A DNA stretch of 35,835 nt from an uncultured Clostridia bacterium (lineage in GTDB: Bacteria > Bacillota > Clostridia > TANB77 > CAG-508). The notes under the pieces were generated by a model, which saw nothing but the letters and a program-made list of their open reading frames with translations, ran no database searches and was not told the origin of the DNA. Made by a program: the position numbers and the translations under genes. The number at the start of each line of letters is the position of its first letter. Position 1 is the stretch's first letter. The stretch lies in contig CAKPKU010000006.1 in the NCBI GenBank assembly GCA_934167365.1, positions 1 through 35,835 of the forward strand. The letters run 5' to 3'. Below, piece by piece: positions 1 through 7,195 of the stretch.

Positions 1-24
1 GGTTAAATAAAATAGTAAATGCCC
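1..24 (+). repeat. IS30 left terminal inverted repeat
   Basis: It starts GGTTAAATAAAATAG and ends in AATGCCC. It pairs with 1850-1873 with a single mismatch at position 5 (A here, G in the complement of the right end). The first base of the window is the first base of the element, or very near it. Confidence 0.92.
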
Positions 25-276
25 ATTTTCATATAAAAAATCTCAATTCGCATTTAAATGCCCGTAACATTGCTATTTTCCATCTTTTTTTATTTTTTTG
101 TATTTATATTCTCATAAAAATTTGATATAATAGATTCTATAGAGCAGAAATTAGTCATTTTTCAGACATCATTAATAAGGAAATTTGCAGTAATTTTTTA
201 AAAATGCATAATTAACTGCCCGTTTGCTTGATTTTAATTTATTTAATTACATGTCTGTTTATTGTTTTTTATTTAA

Positions 277-462
277 CTATTTTTTATTTGATTTTCTATA
301 CGTATATTCTTGTATGACTTTTCGGGTTTGTTCACACAAGTCTTGTTCCGTATAAATATTCAAATTTGAACCTAAATGCTCCTTGATTGCATTACGGAGC
401 TCTTGATTAATTTCTGTTCTGTTTGCCATTTCTATGGCTTTAAAATATTTATTCCAATTCAT
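277..462 (-). CDS. Small accessory protein inside the IS30 element
   Basis: A 61-residue charged protein (MNWNKYFKAIEMANRTEINQ...) of unknown function. Its ATG overlaps the transposase stop codon by one base (TAATG), and a GAAGGTG ribosome site lies about eight bases before the ATG, so the two genes look translationally coupled. It contains no motif I recognise. It is predicted soluble and largely helical, and ends in a basic tail (RKSNKK). Most IS30 elements carry a single gene, so a coupled second frame is unusual. It could be a regulator or DNA-binding partner of the transposase, or a passenger; this is inference. Confidence 0.6.
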   Translation of the reverse strand: MNWNKYFKAIEMANRTEINQELRNAIKEHLGSNLNIYTEQDLCEQTRKVIQEYTYRKSNKK

Positions 463-1730
463 TATTTATCACCTTCTTTCAATAACTTTGGTGATAATAT
501 AACATCATCTGCTTTTATTCTTTCATAACCCATTTTTTCAAGTATTTCCTTCGTTATTACTGGTTCTATTTCATCATATGGACATTTTCCATTTAATGAA
601 TCCCTACTTGTACTATTAATATGGCTTTTTATTTTATTTACTTGCTCCTCTGTCAAATTATCAAATGTTCTTTTCTTGGGTAATATATATCTTATATACT
701 CATGATTCTTCTCTATTGCACCTTTTTGCCATGATGCTCCTGGATCACAATAAAATACATGTGAGACAATCTCATTATTTACTTTTTCAATACTCATTGG
801 ATTAAAGAATTCTGAACCATTATCTGTTAATACAATTTCAAAAAGCTTTTTGTATAATTTTAATCCTAACTTTTCTCTAATGTCCCTAAATGCTTTTTCT
901 ACACATTCCATACTTTTATGTTCCATTAAATACATCATCATGAACTTTTTATTTCTAAATAATATTGTTAGAAATACTTTTCCACCTTTTGTACCTTCAA
1001 CTGTATCCATTTCTACTACTTCTACATTTTTATGTTTCTCTAAATATGCTTCATAATCCTCATATTTTCGCCCTTGTCTTATTGCGCTTTCTCTTCTTGC
1101 TCTTTGATTCCTATCTTTTTTTCTTGCCTTATATCTTACTTTTCTTGGCAAATCAATATTCTTTAATGAAAAAACTCCTAAATTAACATACTTATACATT
1201 GTCGTTCTTGAAAATGTTATTTCATCTGGATGATTCGCATACACATGTGCTATTGTCTGATGCTTATTCTTTATCAATGGTGCAATTAATGTGTCTATAT
1301 CATATGCTTCTTCTTTACTAAGATTTATTCCTATTCTCTTTGATGACAATGTTTCTTTATATTCATCATTTGCAAATTTTGCATAATAATATTTTTTTAT
1401 CTTTCTACATCTACTTTTATTTTCACATCCATTACAAACATATGGTGGTTTTAATAAATATTCGCAAACTTCTTCTTTATAACACTTGTCTTTTTCGTTA
1501 CAATCAAATTTATTACATTCATACCTCCTCTCACAAAAGTTCGTTTTACCATTAAATTTACCTGGTTTCTTTTTAAACTTATGTTTTTCTATTTCTCTGG
1601 CTATTGTTCGTCTATCTTTGTTTATATCTTTGGCTATTTCTGTATAATTTCTTCCTTGGTTTAATCCATTTTCAATAAATGTCCTTTCCTCATATGTTAG
1701 ATGTTTATTTGCTTCATGAATATTTCCCAT
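462..1730 (-). CDS. IS30-family transposase
   Basis: This enzyme cuts and joins the ends of the insertion sequence. In the longest reading (426 residues from 1742) an N-terminal helix-turn-helix lies at about residues 14-54 (HLTYEERTFIENGLNQG). A cysteine-rich, probably zinc-binding stretch follows at 70-112. The DDE catalytic core has candidate residues D246 (EMDTVEG), D307 (LTDNGSEF) and E344 (QKGAIEKNHEYIR), all in IS30 family context. I prefer the start at 1730, because GGAG sits six bases before that ATG but only two bases before the ATG at 1742. The length is normal for the family and no damage is visible, so the element may still be active. Confidence 0.93.
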   Translation of the reverse strand: MGNIHEANKHLTYEERTFIENGLNQGRNYTEIAKDINKDRRTIAREIEKHKFKKKPGKFNGKTNFCERRYECNKFDCNEKDKCYKEEVCEYLLKPPYVCNGCENKSRCRKIKKYYYAKFANDEYKETLSSKRIGINLSKEEAYDIDTLIAPLIKNKHQTIAHVYANHPDEITFSRTTMYKYVNLGVFSLKNIDLPRKVRYKARKKDRNQRARRESAIRQGRKYEDYEAYLEKHKNVEVVEMDTVEGTKGGKVFLTILFRNKKFMMMYLMEHKSMECVEKAFRDIREKLGLKLYKKLFEIVLTDNGSEFFNPMSIEKVNNEIVSHVFYCDPGASWQKGAIEKNHEYIRYILPKKRTFDNLTEEQVNKIKSHINSTSRDSLNGKCPYDEIEPVITKEILEKMGYERIKADDVILSPKLLKEGDK

Positions 1731-1771
1731 TATTATCTCCATTTCTCCAATAAACAGACACTTATATTATA

Positions 1772-1809
1772 CAATAAAAAAGCGATTAACACATTCATTT
1801 ATGTTAATC
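1772..1809 (-). terminator. Intrinsic terminator just inside the right end of IS30
   Basis: A perfect 8-base inverted repeat (GATTAACA at 1784-1791, TGTTAATC at 1802-1809) is followed on the minus strand by GCTTTTTTATTG. It would stop leftward transcripts entering from outside before they reach the transposase. A TATAAT box on the minus strand (1766-1771) follows directly but has no convincing -35, so the transposase promoter is probably weak. Confidence 0.6.
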
Positions 1810-1849
1810 ACATTATTTCACTTCTAAATTCCCTTTATTTATGTTAAAC

Positions 1850-1873
1850 GGGCATTTACTATTTTATTCAACC
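1850..1873 (-). repeat. IS30 right terminal inverted repeat
   Basis: It reads GGGCATTTAC at its inner edge and TTATTCAACC at its outer edge, and is the inverted partner of 1-24. Fic coding sequence starts directly after it. Confidence 0.92.
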
Positions 1874-2779
1874 TTTTGAAAACTTAAATAAATATCCTGA
1901 ATTAAGGAGAAAATCAAGAATAAGGTCAATTCATTCTTCACTTGCTATTGAAAATAACCAATTATCATTATTTCAAGTTGAAGATGTAATAAATGGTAAG
2001 CCTGTAATTGGAGAACAAAAAGATATTCAAGAAGTCAAAAATGCTTATGAGGCTTATGAACAAATTGATAAAGTAAATCCATATTCTATAGAAGATTTAA
2101 AGAAAATACATGGAATATTAACTTTCTTAATTGAAAAAGATGCAGGTAATTTAGAAATCATGGCGAAGGTGTTTTTGACGGAGATGTACAAATATTTATG
2201 GCTCCACCTCATACTATGGTTCCTAGTTTAATGGATAACTTATTTAATTGGATGAATGAAGTTAAAGATACAATAAATCCACTTATTTTATCTTCTATAT
2301 TCCATTACGAATTTGTTTTTATACATCCTTTTTATGATGGAAATGATAGAACTGCAAGACTATGGCAAACTGCAATTTTATCACATTGGGAAAAAGCATT
2401 TGCTTACTTGCCTATTGAAAGCATGATAAAGAAAAATTAAGAAGAATATTATAAAGTTATTCAAAATTGCAATAATGCAGGAAATTCAACAGAATTTATA
2501 GAGTTTATGCTAAAAATCATAAACGACACTATTGATGAATTAATGAGCTCTAAAGAAATGAAAGATAAATCACAACTATTACTTTCTGAAAATGAAATTA
2601 AAATAATTGAATGTATTAAAAGAAATGTTTTAATAGGTGCAAAAGAAATAATTGAAGAAACTAATATTGCAGATAGAACTGCTAGAAGAATTTTAAAGAA
2701 ATTACTAGATAATAATACTATTGAGATGGTTGGAAATAGTGAAAAAGACCCTAATAAAAAATATAGAATCGTTGAATAA
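1874..2779 (+). pseudogene. Fic family protein, disrupted by IS30, frameshift and stop
   Basis: Fic enzymes transfer AMP or other nucleotide groups to target proteins. The N-terminus is lost to the IS30 insertion. The remaining frame from 1875 shows the inhibitory motif S-L-A-I-E-N of self-inhibited Fic proteins. Near 2150 the frame shifts by one base (loss of a T in AATTT), after which the reading gives the Fic core HPFYDGNDRTAR at about 2320-2360. A TAA at 2438-2440 then interrupts the frame, probably a CAA mutation, and a winged-helix C-terminal domain continues to 2779. The catalytic motif has Asp where Gly or Lys is usual (GNDR instead of GNGR). Three independent lesions make this a dead gene. 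Confidence 0.88.
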
Positions 2780-2884
2780 TGGCAGAGTCATTAAACTTAC
2801 TGCCAAGATAAAAAATGCAGTATGTTAAGCAGTATGTTATATCTAAAAAAATAAAAATATAAATATTAAAAGTGAGATTATTAT

Positions 2885-3900
2885 ATGGCAAGAAAAGGAA
2901 AAAAATTTGAATTAGCATATAAATGGTTATATGATTTAGACAATGAAAAATATAAAGTTACCAGTCCTGCATTTCTGTTTGACCCATTTTCAGAAAGGAA
3001 AAGAGAAATAGATGTTTTAGTTGAATTTAGCGATAATGATAATTGTAATAGAAAACTAGCTATAGAATGTAGAGATAGAAATAAAATTCAAGACGTTACT
3101 TGGATTGAGCAATTACAACAGAAAAAAGAAGATTTGTCTTTAGATTATATATTAGCAACAACTACAACAAACTTTACACAAAGTGCTATAAATAAAGCGC
3201 GAAAACATGGTGTTATTATAGAAAGAGCTGAAACATTTGATATTAATTCTATTCAAAATGTTACAAATAATGAATTTTTCTTTGATGCATTCTTTTTTAA
3301 ATTAACTTTTGAAGAATTACTATTTGTAATAAAAGGAAAAGGAACAATAAGTTTTAGAGATTTGTTAAAACAATTGTCTTTTGTAGAGCAATTGGAATTA
3401 TTAAATGAATTAAATAAGGAATATTATTTTACAATTGAGCCACATAATTTCTTGACAAAAGCCAATGTAAAAGAAGAAGATTTTTTCAGAATGATAAAGA
3501 TAATAGTATCGTTATAAATAATGAAGTACATTTTGAAAATAATATACCACCATTTTTCCAAAAGAAAAATATCATATTTTTTACAAATAAAATCAAGATT
3601 ACACCATTTAGATTATCTTTACCATTGAACAAGTCTTTATCCATCTTTGAAGTTGAAGAAAAGAAAAACAAGAAATACTGTGCAATATTTGGCAATGAAG
3701 ATGACTATGTTGAAATAGGATATATAGGAGATAATAATTATCACAATATAAAAATTGCTAAAAGGCAGTATTTAAGATTTGCTGGTGCTAATATGCATAT
3801 TAATACTATCTTTCCTAATTACGGTGTTAATATGAAAATTAATTGGGATGAAATAAGCAGTGATTTACTGGGAGAATTTGATTTTAGTAAAATTATATAA
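2885..3900 (+). pseudogene. PD-(D/E)XK restriction-endonuclease-like protein, frameshifted
   Basis: The N-terminal 210 residues have the restriction-endonuclease fold pattern of Mrr-like proteins: REIDVLVEF at about 40-48 supplies the acidic residue D43, and AIECRDR at 59-65 supplies the E-x-K-type pair as E61-C-R63. These are followed by VTWIEQLQQKKED. The frame stops at 3517, but the next frame continues without a gap (NDKDNSIVINNEVHFENN...) to 3900. The join is at the six-T run at 3481-3486; restoring one T gives a single protein of about 338 residues. The second part is an unidentified C-terminal domain. The enzyme could degrade DNA or protect the island, but the frameshift (real, or a sequencing error) puts activity in doubt. 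Confidence 0.72.
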
Positions 3901-3907
3901 AAAATAT

Positions 3908-3936
3908 TTGCTTTTTTATATAAATTGTAGTATAAT
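3908..3936 (+). promoter_or_regulatory. Sigma-A-type promoter of the G+C-rich orphan gene
   Basis: TTGCTT at 3908-3913 and a perfect TATAAT at 3931-3936 are separated by 17 bases. It points to the gene at 4022. Confidence 0.75.
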
Positions 3937-3956
3937 ATTATTAGGTTAAATTTTTA

Positions 3957-3980
3957 TTATCGCTGCTGTAGTAGCGATAA
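3957..3980 (+). promoter_or_regulatory. 5'-leader hairpin
   Basis: TTATCGCT (3957-3964) and AGCGATAA (3973-3980) form a perfect 8-base stem with an 8-base loop, starting roughly 15 bases after the expected transcription start. No T-run follows, so it is not a terminator. It could stabilise the transcript or bind a protein. The leader then runs about 40 bases to a GGAGGT ribosome site. Confidence 0.55.
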
Positions 3981-4021
3981 AATGAGAGGCCAATAAAAAT
4001 ATTTTATGGAGGTAATACACC

Positions 4022-4408
4022 ATGACAAAGGCAGCACATGCATTCAATGAGGAGAACATCAAATATTTGAGAAGACTCTTAGGAGATGAAAAGGTTGATA
4101 CCTTCCTCTCGATTGGTAAAGAACCTGACAGAGGAACTTCTGAAGAACAGGAAACCTGCGAAACGGTTAAGAAATGCCTTGAGCAGATGGAAAAGTTCGG
4201 CGACAATCGCTGGTGGCTCAGCAAAGACAAGAGAGTTCTTGGCTATTACCAGCTGATGAATCCCCGCTTGTTGGTTTCGTTCGACAAGTTCCATGAGGCT
4301 CTGGAATTCCTTCTCGGTCGCCCCGTGTGGACACATGAGATGGGGCTTAACTACGAAGGCCTTAAGGCTGAAGCTGAAAGAGCTTTCAAAGGAATGCAGG
4401 ATTCCTAA
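4022..4408 (+). CDS. G+C-rich orphan protein of foreign origin, possibly truncated
   Basis: A 128-residue soluble protein (MTKAAHAFNEENIKYLRRLL...) that I do not recognise. Trp-rich and charged segments such as FGDNRWWLSKD and LLGRPVWTHEMGLNYEGL look conserved. A strong GGAGGT lies 8 bases before the ATG. Base composition departs sharply from the surroundings: 56 of 120 bases at 4141-4260 are G or C, against well under 30% nearby. After the TAA at 4406-4408 the same frame stays open for 27 more sense codons with the same codon style, ending at 4490-4492, so the ancestral protein probably had 156 residues and lost its tail to a nonsense mutation (stop read-through is less likely). It has its own promoter, leader hairpin and terminator, as a self-contained cargo gene would. 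Confidence 0.7.
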   Translation: MTKAAHAFNEENIKYLRRLLGDEKVDTFLSIGKEPDRGTSEEQETCETVKKCLEQMEKFGDNRWWLSKDKRVLGYYQLMNPRLLVSFDKFHEALEFLLGRPVWTHEMGLNYEGLKAEAERAFKGMQDS

Positions 4409-4504
4409 GAACAGAAGGCTGAATCAATCAAAAAATCCTTTGAGCAGTTGACTGACCTGGGAAAACCTGTAATAGGTGTAGTAGTTGAGTAATTCATCAC
4501 TACT

Positions 4505-4545
4505 ATCCCCTCAGTTCTAGAAATAGAGCTGGGGGATATTTTTTA
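4505..4545 (+). terminator. Strong intrinsic terminator after the orphan gene
   Basis: ATCCCC-T-CAGTTCT pairs with AGAGCTGGGGGAT around an AGAAAT-region loop, with one bulge and one wobble pair, followed by ATTTTTTAT. It overlaps the end of the convergent relaxase remnant. Confidence 0.85.
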
Positions 4546-5263
4546 TCTAACTTTATCTTTTTTCTTTTGTTTAATAACTTCTTTTGATTTCTCAAGCTCA
4601 AGTTGATTTTTAAGCAGAATGGTTCTATTTTCAATTTCATAGCAATTAACGATTCTTTATTGGTTTTATTAATTAAAACCTTTAAATCGCTAATTTCGTG
4701 CGTAATTTTTTCTTTAATTTCTGGATTTGTTTCCTTTTTTCTTTTTCGCCATAGATTTTCTCTTTTTCCTTTTAAAATTCTTATTTTCTCCTCTAAATTA
4801 TATCTATAAGATTTAAGTTCTTCTAAATTATTAATTTTATTTTCAGCAAGTAAAATTGTTTGCTGACTTAAACTTTCTAAATGTTTTATTGATATTTTCA
4901 TTTCTTTTGTAATTGGTACTCTATAATTTTTAAATTCAATTTTTTCAGGGAGTGGATCAATTCTTAATAATAAACATATTAGAATATATAAAGCTGGAAG
5001 TTCTCTTAATTGATGCTCTCTTTGTTTTTGCCTAAATCTATTATATTCTTCAATACTCATTTTATATTTTTCCTTTGGAATATACACTTGACTATAAATT
5101 TTATTTTCAATTCTATATCTTATTTTTTCTTTTGTATAATTATCTCCAAATAATTCTTGTGTCTTACAACTTGGAAACTTTCATCCCTTTCAATAATAAG
5201 TCCTGTATCTTCATTTTCTCTGCTATTAAGCCATACTTGTTTTTTTATTGATCTAGTTCTCAT
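4543..5263 (-). pseudogene. Relaxase (mobilisation protein) C-terminal remnant with frameshifts
   Basis: The reading starts at ATG 5263 after GGAGATG with MRTRSIKKQVWLNS, which resembles the start of a small MobC-type relaxosome protein. It then passes into a segment ending FGDNYTKEKIRYRIENK and a long coiled-coil region (EELKSYRYNLEEKIRILKGK). This pattern matches the C-terminal half of clostridial relaxases after the catalytic domain. No relaxase catalytic motif is present. Two shifts break the frame: one near 5155, and one near 4628 where restoring an A in AAAT gives the natural end RTILLKNQLELEKSKEVIKQ before a stop at 4543-4545. The best explanation is an internal deletion fusing mobC to the relaxase tail, followed by decay. 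The family assignment is moderate. Confidence 0.6.
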
Positions 5264-5297
5264 AAATTATCATCTCCAATCCTTAATATTTTTTTGT

Positions 5298-5416
5298 AAA
5301 ACTTTTCTAAAGTTTTGTTTAAAACACAAATTTTATAATTTGTACTTTAAGAATTGTGCGGTAGTACAAATTCATGGCTTGCTTTATACATAAAAGTAAG
5401 CATTGTACTACCGCAC
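5298..5416. other. Putative origin of transfer (oriT): nested inverted repeats
   Basis: Three inverted repeats lie directly upstream of the relaxase remnant: AAAACTTT/AAAGTTTT (5298-5305, 5309-5316), ACAAATT/AATTTGT (5326-5332, 5337-5343) and a perfect 14-base pair GTGCGGTAGTACAA/TTGTACTACCGCAC (5356-5369, 5403-5416). The last encloses a further near-perfect stem, GCTTGCTTT/AAAGTAAGC. No T-run follows, so it is not a normal terminator. The position beside mob genes and the repeat architecture fit an oriT; the nic site cannot be placed by eye. Confidence 0.55.
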
Positions 5417-5429
5417 GCCAGAGTTATTT

Positions 5430-5756
5430 TTACTTTAAAATGTCCATGTTTTTAAAGTAAAAGTAAGCTTCATTGCCACCTAAAAAAAACAATTCTTTTG
5501 CTTCAATTTCTTTCATATCGTAAAATATTTGTACCAATTTAGATAACATTTTGCATTCATTATTGCTCAATTTTCTTCCTTCATTTTGTCCTTCTAAAAC
5601 CCAATTTAAGTTTTTATTTTTTCTTAATAATTCATAATATTGTTCTTGTAATTGTTTGTATTTTCCATTTTTATTTTTCAAATTTCCAATAATATCTTCT
5701 AAATATTCTTCAAACATATCTTCATATTCTTTATAAAAACTTTTAATTTCACTCAT
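5430..5756 (-). CDS. Small hypothetical protein of the mobilisable element
   Basis: A 108-residue soluble, helical protein (MSEIKSFYKEYEDMFEEYLED...) ending FFLGGNEAYFYFKNMDILK. GAGGTAA lies six bases before the ATG. It lies between the oriT-like repeats and the tnpV remnant, 18 bases after that gene's ancestral stop, so it belongs to the rep-tnpV unit. The aromatic FLGGxxAYxYF ending looks like a conserved motif of small proteins carried by clostridial mobilisable elements, but I cannot name the family. It has no transmembrane segment or visible DNA-binding motif. The reading frame is intact. Confidence 0.65.
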   Translation of the reverse strand: MSEIKSFYKEYEDMFEEYLEDIIGNLKNKNGKYKQLQEQYYELLRKNKNLNWVLEGQNEGRKLSNNECKMLSKLVQIFYDMKEIEAKELFFLGGNEAYFYFKNMDILK

Positions 5757-5773
5757 AAAAATTACCTCACTTT

Positions 5774-6128
5774 TTAATCATAAATTAATTCTTTTAGCAC
5801 AATTTCTTCAGCTCTATTTTTAATATTGTTCATCTTTCCGCACCCATTCTAGTTGATTATTTGCTTTTAATTCTTCAGTAACATTTTCCTTTTTAGCTAG
5901 TTCTTTTACAATAGCATTTACTCTTTTTGTAGCTGTAATATCTACATCCATTAAATGCATTTGTAATTTATTTTCCATTTGTAAAATCATATATTCAGCC
6001 TTTTTATTAGTCTTTAAATAGTTAAGTCTTAACCTTCCATATTTCCCTAATCTAAAGTTTTTAATATTTTCTGGAGCCACTATATTAGGTATATAGTAAT
6101 CTCCACATTTTCTATATTCTAGTTCCAT
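5774..6128 (-). pseudogene. tnpV: TnpV family transposon-encoded protein, frameshifted near the end
   Basis: TnpV is a small protein of unknown function carried by many Firmicutes transposons. The match includes ELEYRKCGDYYIPN at the N-terminus, IGKYGRL-type FRLGKYGRLRLNYL in the middle and ATKRVNAIVKELAKKENVTEELKA before the end. Translation in the starting frame stops early (WVRKDEQY, stop at 5820). One base removed from the GGAAAGATG region gives the usual family end, NNIKNRAEEIVLKELIYD, with a stop at 5774-5776. GGAGTG lies nine bases before the ATG. The gene probably sits in one transcript with the replication gene upstream. Confidence 0.8.
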
Positions 6129-6156
6129 TTAAAATCACTCCATTTCTTTTTTAATT

Positions 6157-6699
6157 CTAATTTGCATATAAAAAGTCCAAATTATCATAATGCCTTTGAG
6201 GATAATTTTGAAAATTATTTTTGCTTTCCGTTTCTTTATTGTTATAATTATTATTGTTATAGTTACATCGTAAATTTTCCGTATCCTGAGTCGTAGATTT
6301 TACGATTCGGGACTCGTAATTTTTACGAATCAGTTTTATTAAATCTTCATCATGGTCTATTTTTCCAACATATATTAGATTTGGTTTGTTAGCTCCTTGT
6401 CTTTTTTCGTGTATTAGGTTGCAGTCCTTTAGTTGTTTAAAAGCTTTTGTAACAGTTTTATCAGATAAATCCAATCTTTCTTGTACTTCTTTTCTAGTAA
6501 ATATTAGAAAAATATCTCCATTTTCATCAACCCAATTGTTTTTAGCAGATAGTGAAAGTCTATTTAATAGAAATCCATATAATAGTTTTCCTGCTGATTT
6601 TATCTTGCCTTTGTATTTTTTATTAAAGAATAATTCCATTGGTATTGGGTAATATAGATAGTCAAAACATTCGTGAGCTTTGTATGGTATAAAATCCAT
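6157..6699 (-). CDS. repA: Replication initiator, RepA N-terminal domain family
   Basis: This family starts replication of plasmids and of integrative elements in Firmicutes by binding a nearby origin. The RepA_N domain covers about residues 10-110: ECFDYLYYPIPMELFFNKKYKG, then AGKLLYGFLLNRLSLSAKNNWVDENG, then a winged helix with FTRKEVQERLDLSDKTVTKAFKQLKDCNLIHEKRQG-type sequence and PNLIYVG. The C-terminal part is short and Asn-rich (180 residues in total; many relatives have 250 or more), so the DnaI-like C-terminal domain is reduced. The start has AAGGAAGG just upstream, inside a hairpin. Of the mobile genes in this island it is one of the few with an undamaged frame. Confidence 0.85.
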   Translation of the reverse strand: MDFIPYKAHECFDYLYYPIPMELFFNKKYKGKIKSAGKLLYGFLLNRLSLSAKNNWVDENGDIFLIFTRKEVQERLDLSDKTVTKAFKQLKDCNLIHEKRQGANKPNLIYVGKIDHDEDLIKLIRKNYESRIVKSTTQDTENLRCNYNNNNYNNKETESKNNFQNYPQRHYDNLDFLYAN

Positions 6700-6710
6700 T
6701 TTTCCTTCCT

Positions 6711-6840
6711 TTCTGATAATCAGAAGGAATAATAATAAATAAGGGAGTAATTGATAGAACTATCAAAGAATGAAATTTGTCCCGACACGCAATCCCGACA
6801 TTTTATATTAATTTTCGGGTATTTTTTGGAACTTTTTAGA
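6711..6840 (-). promoter_or_regulatory. Control region upstream of repA: hairpin and short direct repeats
   Basis: A perfect 7-base inverted repeat (TTCTGAT at 6711-6717, ATCAGAA at 6719-6725) lies against the ribosome site of repA and could act as an operator or mask the site. Further upstream TCCCGACA occurs twice, 13 bases apart (6780-6787, 6793-6800), like small iterons. A GGAAC...GTTCC pair (6829-6847) follows. These are candidate Rep-binding sites; the function is inferred from position only. Confidence 0.4.
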
Positions 6841-6887
6841 ACCGTTCCAAAGCACCTATCAAATTGGCATTTTTGCCGAAATTACGC

Positions 6888-6922
6888 AAAAAAATACAGG
6901 TTAGAAATTTGTTTTCTAACCT
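6888..6922 (-). terminator. Intrinsic terminator of tRNA-Leu
   Basis: A perfect 10-base stem, AGGTTAGAAA (6898-6907) with TTTCTAACCT (6913-6922), has a 5-base loop and is followed on the minus strand by GTATTTTTTT. It lies 7 bases after the CCA end of the tRNA and marks the boundary between chromosome and island. Confidence 0.9.
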
Positions 6923-6929
6923 GATATTT

Positions 6930-7017
6930 TGGTGCAGATGGCCGGAATCGAACCGGCACGGTTTATTCAACCGCAGGATTTTAAGTCCTGTGCGTCTGCC
7001 AGTTCCGCCACATCTGC
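6930..7017 (-). tRNA. tRNA-Leu (anticodon UAA)
   Basis: The minus strand starts GCAGATGTGGCGGAACTGG and ends GATTCCGGCCATCTGCACCA. The acceptor arms GCAGATG/CATCTGC pair perfectly. The anticodon loop CTTAAAA sits on the stem AGGA/TCCT. A long variable arm (CGGTTGAATAAACCG) is typical of class II tRNAs. CCA is encoded. The 3' end is a common integration target, and the mobile island begins right after it. Confidence 0.97.
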
Positions 7018-7054
7018 ATATATTATAAACTGGCTTTGTCTTACGACAATTGTT

Positions 7055-7083
7055 ATTATAATATTTGATTAATTTTTTGTCAA
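7055..7083 (-). promoter_or_regulatory. Promoter of tRNA-Leu
   Basis: On the minus strand, TTGACA (7078-7083) and TATAAT (7055-7060) are separated by 17 bases, a perfect consensus promoter ending about 38 bases before the tRNA. Confidence 0.92.
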
Positions 7084-7092
7084 TACTTTTTT

Positions 7093-7152
7093 TATAAAAA
7101 AGGGAGATTTTTCAAATTTAAAATTAAATTTCAAATTTATATAACCTCCCTT
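7093..7152 (-). terminator. Terminator after the spo0E-like gene
   Basis: AAGGGAG (7100-7106) pairs with CTCCCTT (7146-7152) around a long AT-rich, partly self-paired loop. On the minus strand the stem is followed by TTTTTAT. It lies between the spo0E-like gene and the tRNA promoter. Confidence 0.65.
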
Positions 7153-7195
7153 GTCCTATTTTTACAATTTATATTACTTTTAAATCATCATTTTT

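Larger units (their letters stand above)
1..1873 (-). mobile_element. Complete IS30-family insertion sequence
   Basis: The element is bounded by 24-base terminal inverted repeats at 1-24 and 1850-1873 that match at 23 of 24 positions. It carries one DDE transposase gene plus a small second gene, both on the minus strand. A sub-terminal sequence at 56-70 (AAATGCCCGTAACAT) resembles the inner part of the right end (1841-1857) in inverted orientation and could be an extra transposase-binding site. The element interrupts a Fic gene: Fic coding sequence resumes at 1874. The target duplication cannot be checked because the left flank lies outside the window. The stretch 25-276 shows no gene. Confidence 0.93.

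Noticed and set aside
4079..4336. Minus-strand open frames opposite the G+C-rich orphan gene
   Set aside because: The plus frame has promoter, ribosome site, terminator and protein-like composition; the opposite frames have none.
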